NCBI GenBank assembly: GCA_937876195.1 | Contig: CALEIK010000004.1 | Location: 1 to 64,000 of the forward strand | Length of the DNA: 64,000 nt | Direction: 5' to 3' | From: an uncultured Flavobacteriales bacterium | Lineage (GTDB): Bacteria; Bacteroidota; Bacteroidia; Flavobacteriales_D; Crocinitomicaceae | Shown here: one piece after another, positions 7,420 to 14,723 of the stretch | Position numbering within the stretch: position 1 is the stretch's first letter | Layout of the letters: each line of letters starts with the position of its first letter | Translations under genes and position numbers: made by a program | Notes under the pieces: model-generated | Databases searched by the model: none | Told to the model about the DNA's origin: nothing | Seen by the model: the letters and a program-made list of their open reading frames with translations, nothing else

Positions 7420-9270
7420 TTACTTACTCAACGCCTTCACCACACGTTCTTCATTAATCACAACATCTCTGAACAAGACATGCGGGAATTCTTGGTACTT
7501 GGATACTTTGAATGCCTCGAAAATTTGCATGAGGGTAGAAGCTTTAAGAAGTGAAAGATTCATCTCTGTATCCATTTCACAATCGAATACAAAGTCATCG
7601 CTAAATTCAGGCGCTACGAGTAGGATTTTCACAATTCTTAAATTGTTTTTTAATGCTACATTCTGGTACGACTTTAATTGACGTGAAACCGTACTAAATT
7701 TATTGTAGCCCTTTTCTTTACTCGTTTTGCATTCAACGATAATTATCTCGTTGTTTCCTAGATTAAGAAGGATATCCATCATATCCTTCGTCGTGTTGAG
7801 TTGCTTTCGTAGTTTGTCATCAACGGAAAAACCAAGTCCAACGAGTATGTTTTTAGTGAGTTCTTCGAATTTAACACCTATCTCGCTTTCCTTGATTAAA
7901 ATTCCGTTTTCCTTTAACAGATTATAATTTCTGTAGGCAACATTTGCATAATTCTCCAAGTAAAGATTTTCTACATCTGTGTAATGGTCTAAAATGTTTA
8001 GAATGTCATCACCTCGTTGCTTAATTCCATGATCTTTGATGAATTTGGTCATGTCAGCTTTTGAGATAAGATCTAAAATGTCTCTCGGCTTAATGTTGTA
8101 ATCGAGAAAATAGCTGGCGTTGAGTGGAACATTATCAATTTCCTGCAGTTGAAACTGTACTCTAATATCTTTTTGAAGCTTCGGCAATGATTTAAACAAT
8201 TCAGTCAAAAGTTTGTCAAAACCATCCATTGAGATTCCAACCTTTTCATCTTTTTCGACACCATCAAAATGTTCAATCAAACTGCTGATCTTTTCTTCGA
8301 GGGTATTGCCTTTTAATGTTTTAATTCCAAGTCCTTTTTCACACAATTCGTTCAGCTCTTTTTTCTTTTCTGTTAAAGTCTGTCCATCTCGATAAATTTC
8401 ATGGAGTAGAAGGTTAGAGAAGCTAATTCCTTCCTTAATTATGTACTCCACTTTCTCCGCATGAGTTAACTTGCGATCAATGCTGTGATTTTTAGCAATC
8501 TGATTGATGATTGGTTCTCTCAATAATTTCAGAGTTCGACGGTAGTATTTTTCAGCGACTTCTTTTTCACGAACGGATCTCAGCAAGCGTACCATTTCAT
8601 CAGCAACATAGATGGTAGAGTCCTTTTTTGAGTAAAAAACAACTCCCATATTTCTTAAATCGTTGATGACATCATTGATATCACCTTTTATAATAGGTAA
8701 AATGGAGTAATTAATGAGTTTTGCTTCCTCTTGAGATAATCCTAGTTGCTTGGCAAGTGTTAAAATGATTGATAGCTCTTCACTTGTAATCTTTGGTTCG
8801 CGATTATTTTCAATATCGTTATGATATGCAGTGTGCAGACAAGCTTTGTAAATCTTCAAATCACGCTTTCTTAATTCGCTTAAATCAGATTTGTCATTCA
8901 CAAATTCAGTATTCAGACTTTTAATTTTCGCTTTAAGCTTTTTAATCTCGTCTTCATAGAGTCTTGAAAACCAATCTTGGCTCATGATACAATTTCCATC
9001 TCGAATGATAATATCAATAAGTACATCCAGTTGTGAGTTTGCTTCTTGAAATTCACAAATCACATGCTGTTTAAATTCGTCAGAAATTAATTCAAAAATT
9101 GCAGAAATATTTTGGCTGTCGGCTGTTTTTAATCCTTTGTCGGAAGAGCTTAAGATTTTCTCAATGTCCTTTAATTTCTTAGGGTTGTTTGAGATGATGT
9201 TGTCAATCATCTTAATAAAGGAGTTCTTTTCGAGGGATCCGAGCTTGTCGAGTATTCGCTCTAGTTTCAT
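7420..9270 (-). CDS. PD-(D/E)XK-type nuclease protein with large helical N-terminal region
   Basis: 616 residues. The C-terminal ~150 residues carry a restriction-endonuclease-like core: FEELTKNILVGLGF (E469/E470 on the first helix), then KDMMDILLNL (D499), then IIIVECKTS (E513-x-K515). That is the E-D-ExK pattern of PD-(D/E)XK nucleases. The first ~460 residues are mostly helical and charged, with coiled-coil character near 115-145 and a TerB-like or winged-helix feel around 165-235 (ITSEELSIILTLAKQLGLSQ). No helicase or methyltransferase motif is visible, so it is not a classical restriction enzyme. Start at 9270 (MKLERILDKLG). A TAnnTTTG-like box lies about 80 bases upstream. It is likely a stand-alone defence nuclease. 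Confidence 0.7.
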   Translation of the reverse strand: MKLERILDKLGSLEKNSFIKMIDNIISNNPKKLKDIEKILSSSDKGLKTADSQNISAIFELISDEFKQHVICEFQEANSQLDVLIDIIIRDGNCIMSQDWFSRLYEDEIKKLKAKIKSLNTEFVNDKSDLSELRKRDLKIYKACLHTAYHNDIENNREPKITSEELSIILTLAKQLGLSQEEAKLINYSILPIIKGDINDVINDLRNMGVVFYSKKDSTIYVADEMVRLLRSVREKEVAEKYYRRTLKLLREPIINQIAKNHSIDRKLTHAEKVEYIIKEGISFSNLLLHEIYRDGQTLTEKKKELNELCEKGLGIKTLKGNTLEEKISSLIEHFDGVEKDEKVGISMDGFDKLLTELFKSLPKLQKDIRVQFQLQEIDNVPLNASYFLDYNIKPRDILDLISKADMTKFIKDHGIKQRGDDILNILDHYTDVENLYLENYANVAYRNYNLLKENGILIKESEIGVKFEELTKNILVGLGFSVDDKLRKQLNTTKDMMDILLNLGNNEIIIVECKTSKEKGYNKFSTVSRQLKSYQNVALKNNLRIVKILLVAPEFSDDFVFDCEMDTEMNLSLLKASTLMQIFEAFKVSKYQEFPHVLFRDVVINEERVVKALSK

Positions 9271-9351
9271 GTGTTTAGTTTAGGTTAGTTAGCTATTGTT
9301 TTTTTGTCAAAAAGGTGAAATTGTGACCTTTAAGTGTTTTATCTATGCTTT

Positions 9352-9359
9352 CAAATATA
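9352..9359 (-). promoter_or_regulatory. Candidate -7 box upstream of the nuclease gene
   Basis: The minus strand reads TATATTTG, matching the Bacteroidota TAnnTTTG -7 element, about 80 bases upstream of the start at 9270. No convincing TTG -33 element was found at the right spacing, so this is tentative. Confidence 0.3.
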
Positions 9360-9433
9360 GTATACTTCTTTAAATATAAAAATTGTTGGGTGTTTTTTTC
9401 GAGTAGTTGCTGTTAGCGGGTCGTTGCTTTTGT

Positions 9434-9988
9434 TTATATGTTTCTAATGAGTTTGTATTGCACCGTTTTCTTTTCGGGTTTGTCCCCTTCCTGGTCATAA
9501 CTTTCAATGAGAATGGTGTTTTCGTCAATGAATGCAACTGTTTGGCGTACATTGATTACACCTTTAGTAACTGGATTGGTTAGTTGTCCGAATAAATTTG
9601 CTGTTTTGGTTTTCTCGTTCCACTCGCCAAATAAACTCAGTGTACCAGTTCCCATATTGGTAATGGTTGTTAACGCCATTTTTTTGTCGGTGTTGTTAAA
9701 TCCGAGTGTGAATATAGATTGGTAGTCCATACCCATCATACTTCCGTGTTGTTTCATTTCTAAAAATCTGCCACCAAGCAACATAATGTGCTCAGAATTT
9801 ACAGTGATAATGGAAGGTTCGTTACCTTCTCCCATTGCCATTGTTATTTCCATTTTGAAACTCCCAGTGTATTCGGAAAAAAGGGAATGGATACTTGATG
9901 GTGTCATGTATTCACCCCAAGGGTCATTACTTTGCGCGCTCATGATAGTACTGTTAATGATTAGAATCAATAAAAAGATGTATTTCAT
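9434..9988 (-). CDS. DUF1579-like secreted protein
   Basis: 184 residues with a signal peptide MKYIFLLILIINSTIMSAQ. The mature part reads as a beta-barrel-type domain like DUF1579: SLFSEYTGSFKMEITMAMGE, EMKQHGSMMGMDYQS, then GFNNTDKKM and GTLSLFGEWNEKTKTAN, which follow the usual order of strands in that family. DUF1579 proteins have no established activity. It is a single gene preceding the nuclease on the same strand with a 163-base gap, so co-transcription is doubtful. The family call rests on pattern memory. Confidence 0.6.
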   Translation of the reverse strand: MKYIFLLILIINSTIMSAQSNDPWGEYMTPSSIHSLFSEYTGSFKMEITMAMGEGNEPSIITVNSEHIMLLGGRFLEMKQHGSMMGMDYQSIFTLGFNNTDKKMALTTITNMGTGTLSLFGEWNEKTKTANLFGQLTNPVTKGVINVRQTVAFIDENTILIESYDQEGDKPEKKTVQYKLIRNI

Positions 9989-10089
9989 TTGTATTTTAAT
10001 TTAGTTGTGGTTCGTTTACATTGTTCGCTGATGCCATAAGTAACGGTGTAGAGTAGTGGTGGTCAGCTTGATTTAAGTGAACTAAATAA

Positions 10090-10650
10090 TTACTCGTTCT
10101 GCGCTTTTTCGAAGTTTGAAACACAGCCCCTAACAAAATCGATATCCATGTATTTTTTTAAGCAACCAATTAAATACTTATAATCAGAATTACTTCTAAA
10201 TAACATTCCGCTTTCACTTCTTTCATCTGTACCTTTAAATGGAACGATTTCAGAGTTTATTTTCGCAGAAAAGAAACTATGCACTCCACCTTGAGCTGTG
10301 CCAGAGCTTTTTCCTGTGCTTAGCATGGATAAATGTGCAGCTCCATTTTCGTAATAACATATTTTTCCTTGGCTCATTAATCGAACAGGTTGTCTATACT
10401 TTACATATACTCTGAAAAGAACATCTTTATAAACGAAACCCCACGTCTTTTTGTCACACCCTATTTTATGTTTTTCTCCGTCTTTTAATAATACAAGAGA
10501 CATTTTTCGTCCAGCAAAAGCCCAACTTTTATAGTCATCGTATTGAACTCCTTTTTGGTTTACGAAGTCTTCATAGGTTGCGTATACGGTTACTTGGCTA
10601 TAGACTGAACATGAGAAAAAGAGTAGTAGTGTTAGAAGAATGCTTTTCAT
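10090..10650 (-). CDS. Hypothetical secreted protein, 186 aa
   Basis: Not recognised. MKSILLTLLLFFSCSVYSQ is a signal peptide; a Cys lies within the hydrophobic core, so a lipoprotein is conceivable, but the YSQ end argues for ordinary Sec cleavage. The mature domain has many aromatic residues (YKSWAFAGRK, KKTWGFVYKDVLFRVY) and three Cys, and resembles no motif I know. Its promoter is probably the TATATTTG at 10680-10687, 30 bases upstream. It is the first gene of the minus-strand accessory run. Across the divergent region upstream lies a 21-bp tandem repeat. Confidence 0.65.
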   Translation of the reverse strand: MKSILLTLLLFFSCSVYSQVTVYATYEDFVNQKGVQYDDYKSWAFAGRKMSLVLLKDGEKHKIGCDKKTWGFVYKDVLFRVYVKYRQPVRLMSQGKICYYENGAAHLSMLSTGKSSGTAQGGVHSFFSAKINSEIVPFKGTDERSESGMLFRSNSDYKYLIGCLKKYMDIDFVRGCVSNFEKAQNE

Positions 10651-10679
10651 AATAGTAGTAGCTTTTTATTCGTTGGATT

Positions 10680-10687
10680 CAAATATA
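10680..10687 (-). promoter_or_regulatory. Candidate -7 box for the 10090-10650 gene
   Basis: The minus strand reads TATATTTG (TAnnTTTG), 30 bases upstream of the ATG at 10650. No clear -33 element was found at the expected distance. Confidence 0.35.
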
Positions 10688-10742
10688 CACAAAAAATTAG
10701 TTCTACTATTTCTCAATTTATCAATTGAAAGAACGTGTTTCC

Positions 10743-10931
10743 CTCAAGTTTCAGCAACTTATGTTCCAGCGTCAGCAGCTTTTCTTGGAACGTCAACAGT
10801 TTTTGCTCAAGTTTCAACAACTTTTCTTGGAACGTCAACAGCTTTTGCTCGAGTTTCAACAACTTTTCTTGGAACGTCAACAGTTTTTGTTCGAGCGTCA
10901 ACAGTTTTTGTTGGAGCGTCAACAGTTTTTA
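10743..10931. repeat. Nine tandem 21-bp units encoding heptads on both strands
   Basis: Nine consecutive 21-bp units alternate between two types, such as CTCAAGTTTCAACAACTTTTC and TTGGAACGTCAACAGTTTTTG. Because 21 bases is seven codons, every unit gives one heptad in any open frame. The plus frame from a TTG at 10725 to 11063 reads LERQQFL-type heptads followed by a unique tail ending in SENDRLIAIQ. The minus frame 10922-10713 reads LLTLEQK/LLTFQEK heptads and also lacks an ATG. Both would be long coiled coils. A small coiled-coil protein on one strand is possible, but no start or ribosome site decides which, so the unit is recorded as a repeat. Confidence 0.7.
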
Positions 10932-11086
10932 GAGGAACAAAAGTGGCTATTTCACCATTTTTTTAAGGAAATATTTCTGTTTGAAGTCTTAATTATTGAC
11001 CAATTGTTCAATAAGAACGACTATTTACATTCTGAGAACGACCGTTTAATCGCGATCCAATAAAATTGTGGAATTGTGGCACGCCC

Positions 11087-11143
11087 CGTGGATGGTATAG
11101 ATCAGTGGAAGATCCACGCCCATTGCGTCTAACGCGTAATGGG
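11087..11143 (+). other. Structured leader with two hairpins before the 11168 gene
   Basis: CGTGGAT (11087-11093) pairs with ATCCACG (11112-11118). Directly after it CCCATTGCGT (11119-11128) pairs with ACGCGTAATGGG (11132-11143) apart from a two-base bulge. The second hairpin ends 25 bases before the ATG at 11168, so these structures lie in the 5' leader or at a boundary of an acquired segment. Confidence 0.45.
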
Positions 11144-11167
11144 ATTGTCTAATCAAAACATAGTGAT

Positions 11168-11560
11168 ATGAGTTTTCGAAAGAAGTCTTTATCTGCAACA
11201 CTGAGTTTTGCAGAGGAGCGTTTGGCCGGCGTAAAGGCCATTGATCCCACACTCGATCTTGGAGGCGGTTTAACCGCGACTGATTTCGAGCAGATGATTC
11301 TGAACCTGAAAGTAGCATTACAGGCATACAACACAAAGTTGAGTTCGCTCGATAGTGAGTCAAATGCCATCGACGATGCTGCACAGGCGCTGAAATTTTT
11401 CAGCCGCAGAATTCTTCAGGCGATCGGAGCAATCTACGGATTCGATTCCAACGAGTACGAAATGGCCGGTGGAACCCGTAGAAGCGACAGAAAACATTCA
11501 TCTAAAAATGCAGACGATCATGGAGAATCAGGTATCCAGGATGGTACAGCGGGTGAATAA
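11168..11560 (+). CDS. Conserved small protein of unknown function, 130 aa
   Basis: Begins MSFRKKSLSATLSFAEERLA and contains GVKAIDPTLDLGGGLT, a central helical stretch, then SRRILQAIGAIYGFDSNEYE and an AGGTRRSDRK tail. I recall bacterial proteins of this shape (about 100-130 residues, helical, ending EYE-x-AGGTR-S-x-RK), but none with a known function. There is no signal peptide or membrane helix, so it should be cytoplasmic. Its codons are visibly richer in G and C than the flanking genes, and the gene is isolated between a structured leader and a strong terminator. That suggests transfer. Start supported by the N-terminal family pattern. Confidence 0.65.
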   Translation: MSFRKKSLSATLSFAEERLAGVKAIDPTLDLGGGLTATDFEQMILNLKVALQAYNTKLSSLDSESNAIDDAAQALKFFSRRILQAIGAIYGFDSNEYEMAGGTRRSDRKHSSKNADDHGESGIQDGTAGE

Positions 11561-11579
11561 GCGCACACGTACCGGGTAA

Positions 11580-11610
11580 AACCCTCATCGTTATCGGTGA
11601 GGGTTTTTTT
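11580..11610 (+). terminator. Rho-independent terminator after the 11168 gene
   Basis: AACCCTCA (11580-11587) pairs with TGAGGGTT (11598-11605), followed by seven T in all. It lies 20 bases past the stop codon. Confidence 0.8.
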
Positions 11611-11624
11611 GTGGGGGAGATTTT

Positions 11625-11945
11625 TCACAATAAATAGAGGTCAACTTTCATCTCTATTTCCTCAATCAGTTCAGCATCCATAAATTTGTACTCATCTAAT
11701 ATATCAAGAATAATTATTCTTTTATCAGCTGATTCATTTGGAAAATTTTGAATCATTCGTTGTTTGTGTTTCTTTTCCATTACAAATATTAGATCAGCCC
11801 AAAGAATCGTTTTAGAATTTAATTTAATTCTAGCTGAGGGTTCCGTTCCAGCAGATTTTACGAATAAGCCTGAGTGCTTTTTGTAAATTGCCTCTGCAGT
11901 TGGACTTCTCCATTGATTTCTACTGCATATAAAGAGAATGTTCAC
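11625..11945 (-). CDS. Low-molecular-weight protein-tyrosine-phosphatase-like protein
   Basis: 106 residues. The N-terminus NILFICSRNQWRSPTAEAIY contains the C-x5-R-S phosphate-binding loop (CSRNQWRS, Cys7 and Arg13) directly after the first strand, as in LMW phosphotyrosine phosphatases and arsenate-reductase relatives. Further on, SAGTEPSA and ILWADLIFVMEKKH match the family order. The general-acid DP(Y) motif of classical members is not clear; LDILDEYKFMD may stand in for it. This is the short ~110-residue bacterial subgroup. Likely cytoplasmic, removing phosphate from phosphotyrosine. The gene stands alone, converging on the terminator at 11580-11610. Confidence 0.8.
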   Translation of the reverse strand: MNILFICSRNQWRSPTAEAIYKKHSGLFVKSAGTEPSARIKLNSKTILWADLIFVMEKKHKQRMIQNFPNESADKRIIILDILDEYKFMDAELIEEIEMKVDLYLL

Positions 11946-11966
11946 TGATGTTTTTGTTGTTAATTA

Positions 11967-11996
11967 TTTCGTCCTAAAGATAGGATTTTTCAAGAT
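11967..11996. repeat. Dispersed ~28-bp repeat, copy 1
   Basis: TTTCGTCCTAAAGATAGGA followed by TTTTTCAAGAT recurs with few changes at 22149-22179. The core TCCTAAAGATAGGA is nearly self-complementary. In both places it lies just upstream of minus-strand genes and next to larger palindromic repeats. Confidence 0.6.
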
Positions 11997-12019
11997 CATT
12001 CGCTTTGCACCGAATCCAG

Positions 12020-12385
12020 CAGAATGAAGACTCCTCTCTGCACTGTCGGTTGGAATGACTTCTGTTTCTGAAGTGATTGGGATTCCTCTCTGCACTTCCG
12101 GTTGGAATGACTTCTGTCTGCGGTGATTGGAGATTCCTCCCTTCAGTCGGAATGACGGGCTTGTCGCAAATAGAGGGGGATAAAACAGTGGCGGCTTCGC
12201 CGCCATTGTTTTATCCTTTATCTCCAACGAGCTAATTGTCATTCCGACTGAATGGAGGAATCTTTTATCCTTTATCCCCACCGGGCTATTTGTCATTCCG
12301 ACTGAATGGAGGAATCTTTGATCCTTTATCCCCAACGGGTTATTCGTCATTCCGACTGAATGGAGGAATCTTTCGACATTTATCG
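12020..12385. repeat. Composite dispersed repeat, copy A
   Basis: The left arm holds copies of a GATTCCTC...GGAATGAC motif spaced ~52-54 bp. The centre is a palindrome around 12180-12215 (GGCGGC TTC GCCGCC within ATAAAACA...TGTTTTAT). The right arm holds three copies of the inverse core GTCATTCCGACTGAATGG plus AGGAATC at a 54-bp period. The whole unit is therefore a large imperfect inverted repeat. Open frames through it (18-residue repeats such as VGMTNSPLGIKD) are by-products of the 54-bp period. Confidence 0.85.
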
Positions 12386-12402
12386 CTTTTATAAGCAACT
12401 AT

Positions 12403-12930
12403 TTATTCACCAATGAACACTTTTTCGGTAGTACCATCATTATAAAACCGAATCAAAATCGTGTTTGGCACATCTTTACTTTCTCTCCCTGAGAGATCTA
12501 TTTGTTTAACCAATTCTCTGTTTTTACTCATAACAAGTTCATCAATAGCGACAGTCAAATCTAAAACAACTTGGTTTGTGTCTGCATAATCACAATTTGG
12601 ATTCAATGCACTTGAGGAATATGCTGTAAAAACTACAACGTAATTACCATTATTATGAATTCCGATGTAGGTGGTGTCGAATACATAGACTGTCGCCATA
12701 AATGGACTTTCGCTGTAACAATTTTGAACATTTATTGTATCACCATCTATTTCAACTACAGATGCTAATTGATATCCCTGTGTGACCAACCCAACTTTTG
12801 AAATTAGGAAGACACTATCTGTATCAGCGGGGTTTGAGGGGGATAACTGAATATCTACGATATCCGGATACTGAGAGAACGCACTTGTACATGAGAGAAG
12901 AGAAAGTAATATGATAAGTCCGATTTTCAT
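12403..12930 (-). CDS. Secreted protein with degenerate T9SS-like C-terminus, 175 aa
   Basis: MKIGLIILLSLLSCTSAFSQ is a signal peptide. The body is beta-rich (DIVDIQLSPSNPADTDSVFL) and contains isolated Cys at NVQNCYSES and NPNCDYAD. The last ~35 residues (KQIDLSGRESKDVPNTILIR, then FYNDGTTEKVFIGE) resemble the short C-terminal sorting segments seen on Bacteroidota T9SS cargo, where a 'V..IDL.GRE....PN...IY.DGT..K' pattern is common. The function of the body is unknown. It sits between composite repeats A and B. Confidence 0.65.
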   Translation of the reverse strand: MKIGLIILLSLLSCTSAFSQYPDIVDIQLSPSNPADTDSVFLISKVGLVTQGYQLASVVEIDGDTINVQNCYSESPFMATVYVFDTTYIGIHNNGNYVVVFTAYSSSALNPNCDYADTNQVVLDLTVAIDELVMSKNRELVKQIDLSGRESKDVPNTILIRFYNDGTTEKVFIGE

Positions 12931-13063
12931 GTCTTTTTATAGCAAGGAACGAATTTTCTCTACGCCAACTTTCTATTAACGGTTAATTTGTTCTGATTTT
13001 ATACAGGTCTATTTTTCTTAGGTTGTAATACCTTCTGCTTCGCTTTGTAAATCTAGGGGAGCG

Positions 13064-13412
13064 GGGATTCCTCTCTGCACTGTCGGTTGGAATGACTTCT
13101 GTTTCTGTGGTGATTGGGATTCCTCTCTGCACTGCTGGTTGGAATGACTTCTGTCTCTGGGGTAATTGGAGATTCCTCTCTGCACTGTCGGTTGGAATGA
13201 CTTCTGGCTCTGCCGTGATTGGGATTCCTCCTTCCAGTCGGAATGACGGGCTTGTCCTAAATAGAGGGGGATAAAACAATGGCGGCGAAGCCGCCATTGT
13301 TTTATCCTTTATCCCCAACGGGTTAATTGTCATTCCGACTGAAAGGAGGAATCTCTCATTCTTTATCCCCACCGGGCTATTCGTCATTCCGACTGGAAGG
13401 AGGAATCGTTAT
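13064..13412. repeat. Composite dispersed repeat, copy B
   Basis: Same architecture as copy A: four left-arm motifs, a central palindrome at about 13270-13310 with a GAA loop instead of TTC, and right-arm GTCATTCCGACTG cores. The right arm supplies the last codons of the GIY-YIG gene that starts at 13770. Confidence 0.85.
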
Positions 13413-13770
13413 TCCCCTTTTGAAATTCGTTCATCATGTCGGCGACTTGTTTTTGAAAAGGCATATTCTCTCGAACAAAACCCTGATCAGTTACCAACAC
13501 TTTCCATTCCGGATTCTTCTTATTTATCAAGTCTTCCTTCTTTTGTCTATTCCACTTTTTTAGTTCTTTTTCTCTTTTTATAGCTAAACCGAAATATTGA
13601 AACTCTTCATAATAAATACAATCTGTTAGATTGTACTTGTCAGTAAATGAGTTCTTTATCAAATGATTTTTATGTTCGTATATCCTTCTGCACAAATTAT
13701 TTGTGACACCAATGTATAAAGTTGTTTTGTTTTTATTGGTCATTATATAAATGAATCCTGTTTTACTCAT
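13384..13770 (-). CDS. GIY-YIG nuclease family protein, 128 aa
   Basis: From the ATG at 13770 the protein reads MSKTGFIYIMTNKNKTTLYI, the two GIY-YIG strands, then GVTNNLCRRIYEHK with the catalytic Arg, YYEEF with the Glu, and LINKKNPEW at the end of the domain. This is the compact UPF0213/UvrC-like single-domain form found in many Bacteroidota genomes. An upstream open frame to 13854 reads through repeat sequence and is rejected. The last residues (NNDSSFQSE) are encoded by composite repeat B, so the original 3' end has been replaced or extended by the repeat. Possibly a domesticated or mobile nuclease; activity is inferred from the family only. Confidence 0.85.
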   Translation of the reverse strand: MSKTGFIYIMTNKNKTTLYIGVTNNLCRRIYEHKNHLIKNSFTDKYNLTDCIYYEEFQYFGLAIKREKELKKWNRQKKEDLINKKNPEWKVLVTDQGFVRENMPFQKQVADMMNEFQKGNNDSSFQSE

Positions 13771-13795
13771 AATTTTTTTGTTTTTCGTGAGTGGA

Positions 13796-14140
13796 GATTC
13801 TTCCCGTCGTCCGATGACCTTTGTTTCTGCGGTGATTGGGATTCCTCTCTGCACTGCTGGTTGGAATGACTTCTGTCTCTGCGGTGATTGGGATTCCTCC
13901 TTGCAGTCGGAATGACGGGCTTGTCCTAAATAGAGGGGGATAAAACAATGGCGGCTTCGCCGCCATTGTTTTATCTTTTATACCCAACGGGCTATTCGTC
14001 ATTCCGACTGCAAGGAGGAATCTTTTATCCATTCTCCCATAAGGACTAATTGTCATTCCGACTGAAGGGAGGAGTCTCTCCTTCTTTATACCCAACGGAC
14101 TATTCGTCATTCCGACTGAAGGGAGGAATCTCTCAGCATT
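13796..14140. repeat. Composite dispersed repeat, copy C
   Basis: Two left-arm motifs, a central palindrome near 13940-13977 with a TTC loop, and three right-arm cores at the 54-bp period. It directly abuts the gene fragment at 14138-14218. Confidence 0.85.
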
Positions 14141-14218
14141 TATCCCAGCAGAAATGGAATACTGTCCCAGGGTTTGAGCCAAATTAAAAACAACGATGAT
14201 TGGAAATAGGTTTTTCAT
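14138..14218 (-). pseudogene. N-terminal fragment of a paralogue of the 22608-23330 gene
   Basis: Twenty-seven codons read MKNLFPIIVVFNLAQTLGQY then SISAGIN. The intact gene at 22608-23330 starts MKNLLLIFFLLLLTEATGQY then SISVGIN. Homology then stops abruptly at composite repeat C. I read this as a signal peptide and first strand left over from a decayed duplicate cut by the repeat. Confidence 0.75.
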
Positions 14219-14299
14219 ATGAACTACTAGCGATGCTACGATGGTCTTGGTTAGTAACTAAAGCTAAGAAATTAATTTTACTTCCTACTACGATTCAAA

Positions 14300-14340
14300 A
14301 TAAAAGCTCGCTGGTGCGAGCGTCACGCCCGTGCCTTTAT
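14300..14340. repeat. REP-like palindrome, degenerate
   Basis: Contains GCTGGTGCGAGCGTCACGCC plus CGTGCC, the same core (GCGAGCGT/ACGCTCG) as the REP elements flanking the RAYT gene at 16.5 and 17.2 kb. A second, more decayed one (GGCACGTTAGTGACGCTCAC) lies at about 14558-14590. Confidence 0.6.
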
Positions 14341-14485
14341 TGTGATTCCTCCTTCCAGTCGGAATGACGGGCTTGTCCTAAAAGAGGGGATAAAACAATG
14401 ACGGCGAAGCCGCCATTGTTTTATCCTTTATCCCCAACGGGCTAATTGTCATTCCGACTGAAGGGAGGAATCTTTCGACATTTAT
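14340..14485. repeat. Composite dispersed repeat, copy D (short form)
   Basis: One left-arm motif, a central palindrome at about 14388-14424 (GACGGC GAA GCCGCC) and one right-arm core. It is a reduced version of copies A-C. Confidence 0.8.
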
Positions 14486-14549
14486 CTTCAACACGTTGAA
14501 GCCGACAATCGTTCCTCCGTTGAAGCCAAAAAGCCAGTTTTTTAGTTTC
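14484..14549 (-). pseudogene. Internal fragment of a paralogue of the 23531-23980 gene
   Basis: The minus strand reads LKNWLFGFNGGTIVGFNVLK. The intact gene at 23.5-24.0 kb has LKNWLFGIIGGTIVGFHVLM. The order of the two fragments here (this one upstream of the MKNLF... fragment) is the same as the order of their intact parents, so 14.1-14.55 kb is a decayed duplicate of the 22.6-24.0 kb locus. Confidence 0.75.
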
Positions 14550-14602
14550 CCCCTGCAGCAAGGCACGTTAGTGACGCTCACACTAGCTGGGGATGCAGCT
14601 AA

Positions 14603-14630
14603 AGAAAAAAGGAGACCTTTCGATCTCCTT
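14603..14630 (-). terminator. Rho-independent terminator after the SBBP-repeat gene
   Basis: On the minus strand AGGAGA pairs with TCTCCT around a short loop and is followed by TTTTTTC. It lies about 95 bases past the stop codon at 14724. Confidence 0.65.
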
Positions 14631-14723
14631 CTCTATGAAAAAAAATGAAAAATTATTTGGTAACTGAGCTTCGGACATTGAGCTGTACTACTGAGCTTGT
14701 CGAAGTATGTCGAAATGTCTCAC

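Noticed and set aside
10640..10966. Plus-strand frame reading AFLGTSTVF-type repeats
   Set aside because: It is the third reading of the 21-bp repeat; the residues are not heptad-like and the frame overlaps the 10090-10650 gene's start region.
11964..12398. Open frame of 144 residues with an 18-residue repeat (VGMTNSPLGIKD...)
   Set aside because: It is produced by the 54-bp period of the repeat arm. Similar frames appear at every repeat copy, and none has a ribosome site or non-repeat part.
12983..13387. Open frame of 134 residues on the minus strand
   Set aside because: Lies within composite repeat B and repeats the same motifs; no independent support.
12020..14485. CRISPR-like array (25-bp cores GTCATTCCGACTGAATGG... 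spaced by ~29 bp)
   Set aside because: The spacers are themselves near-identical and the cores occur in both orientations around a palindrome. No cas gene is present. It is a dispersed composite repeat.
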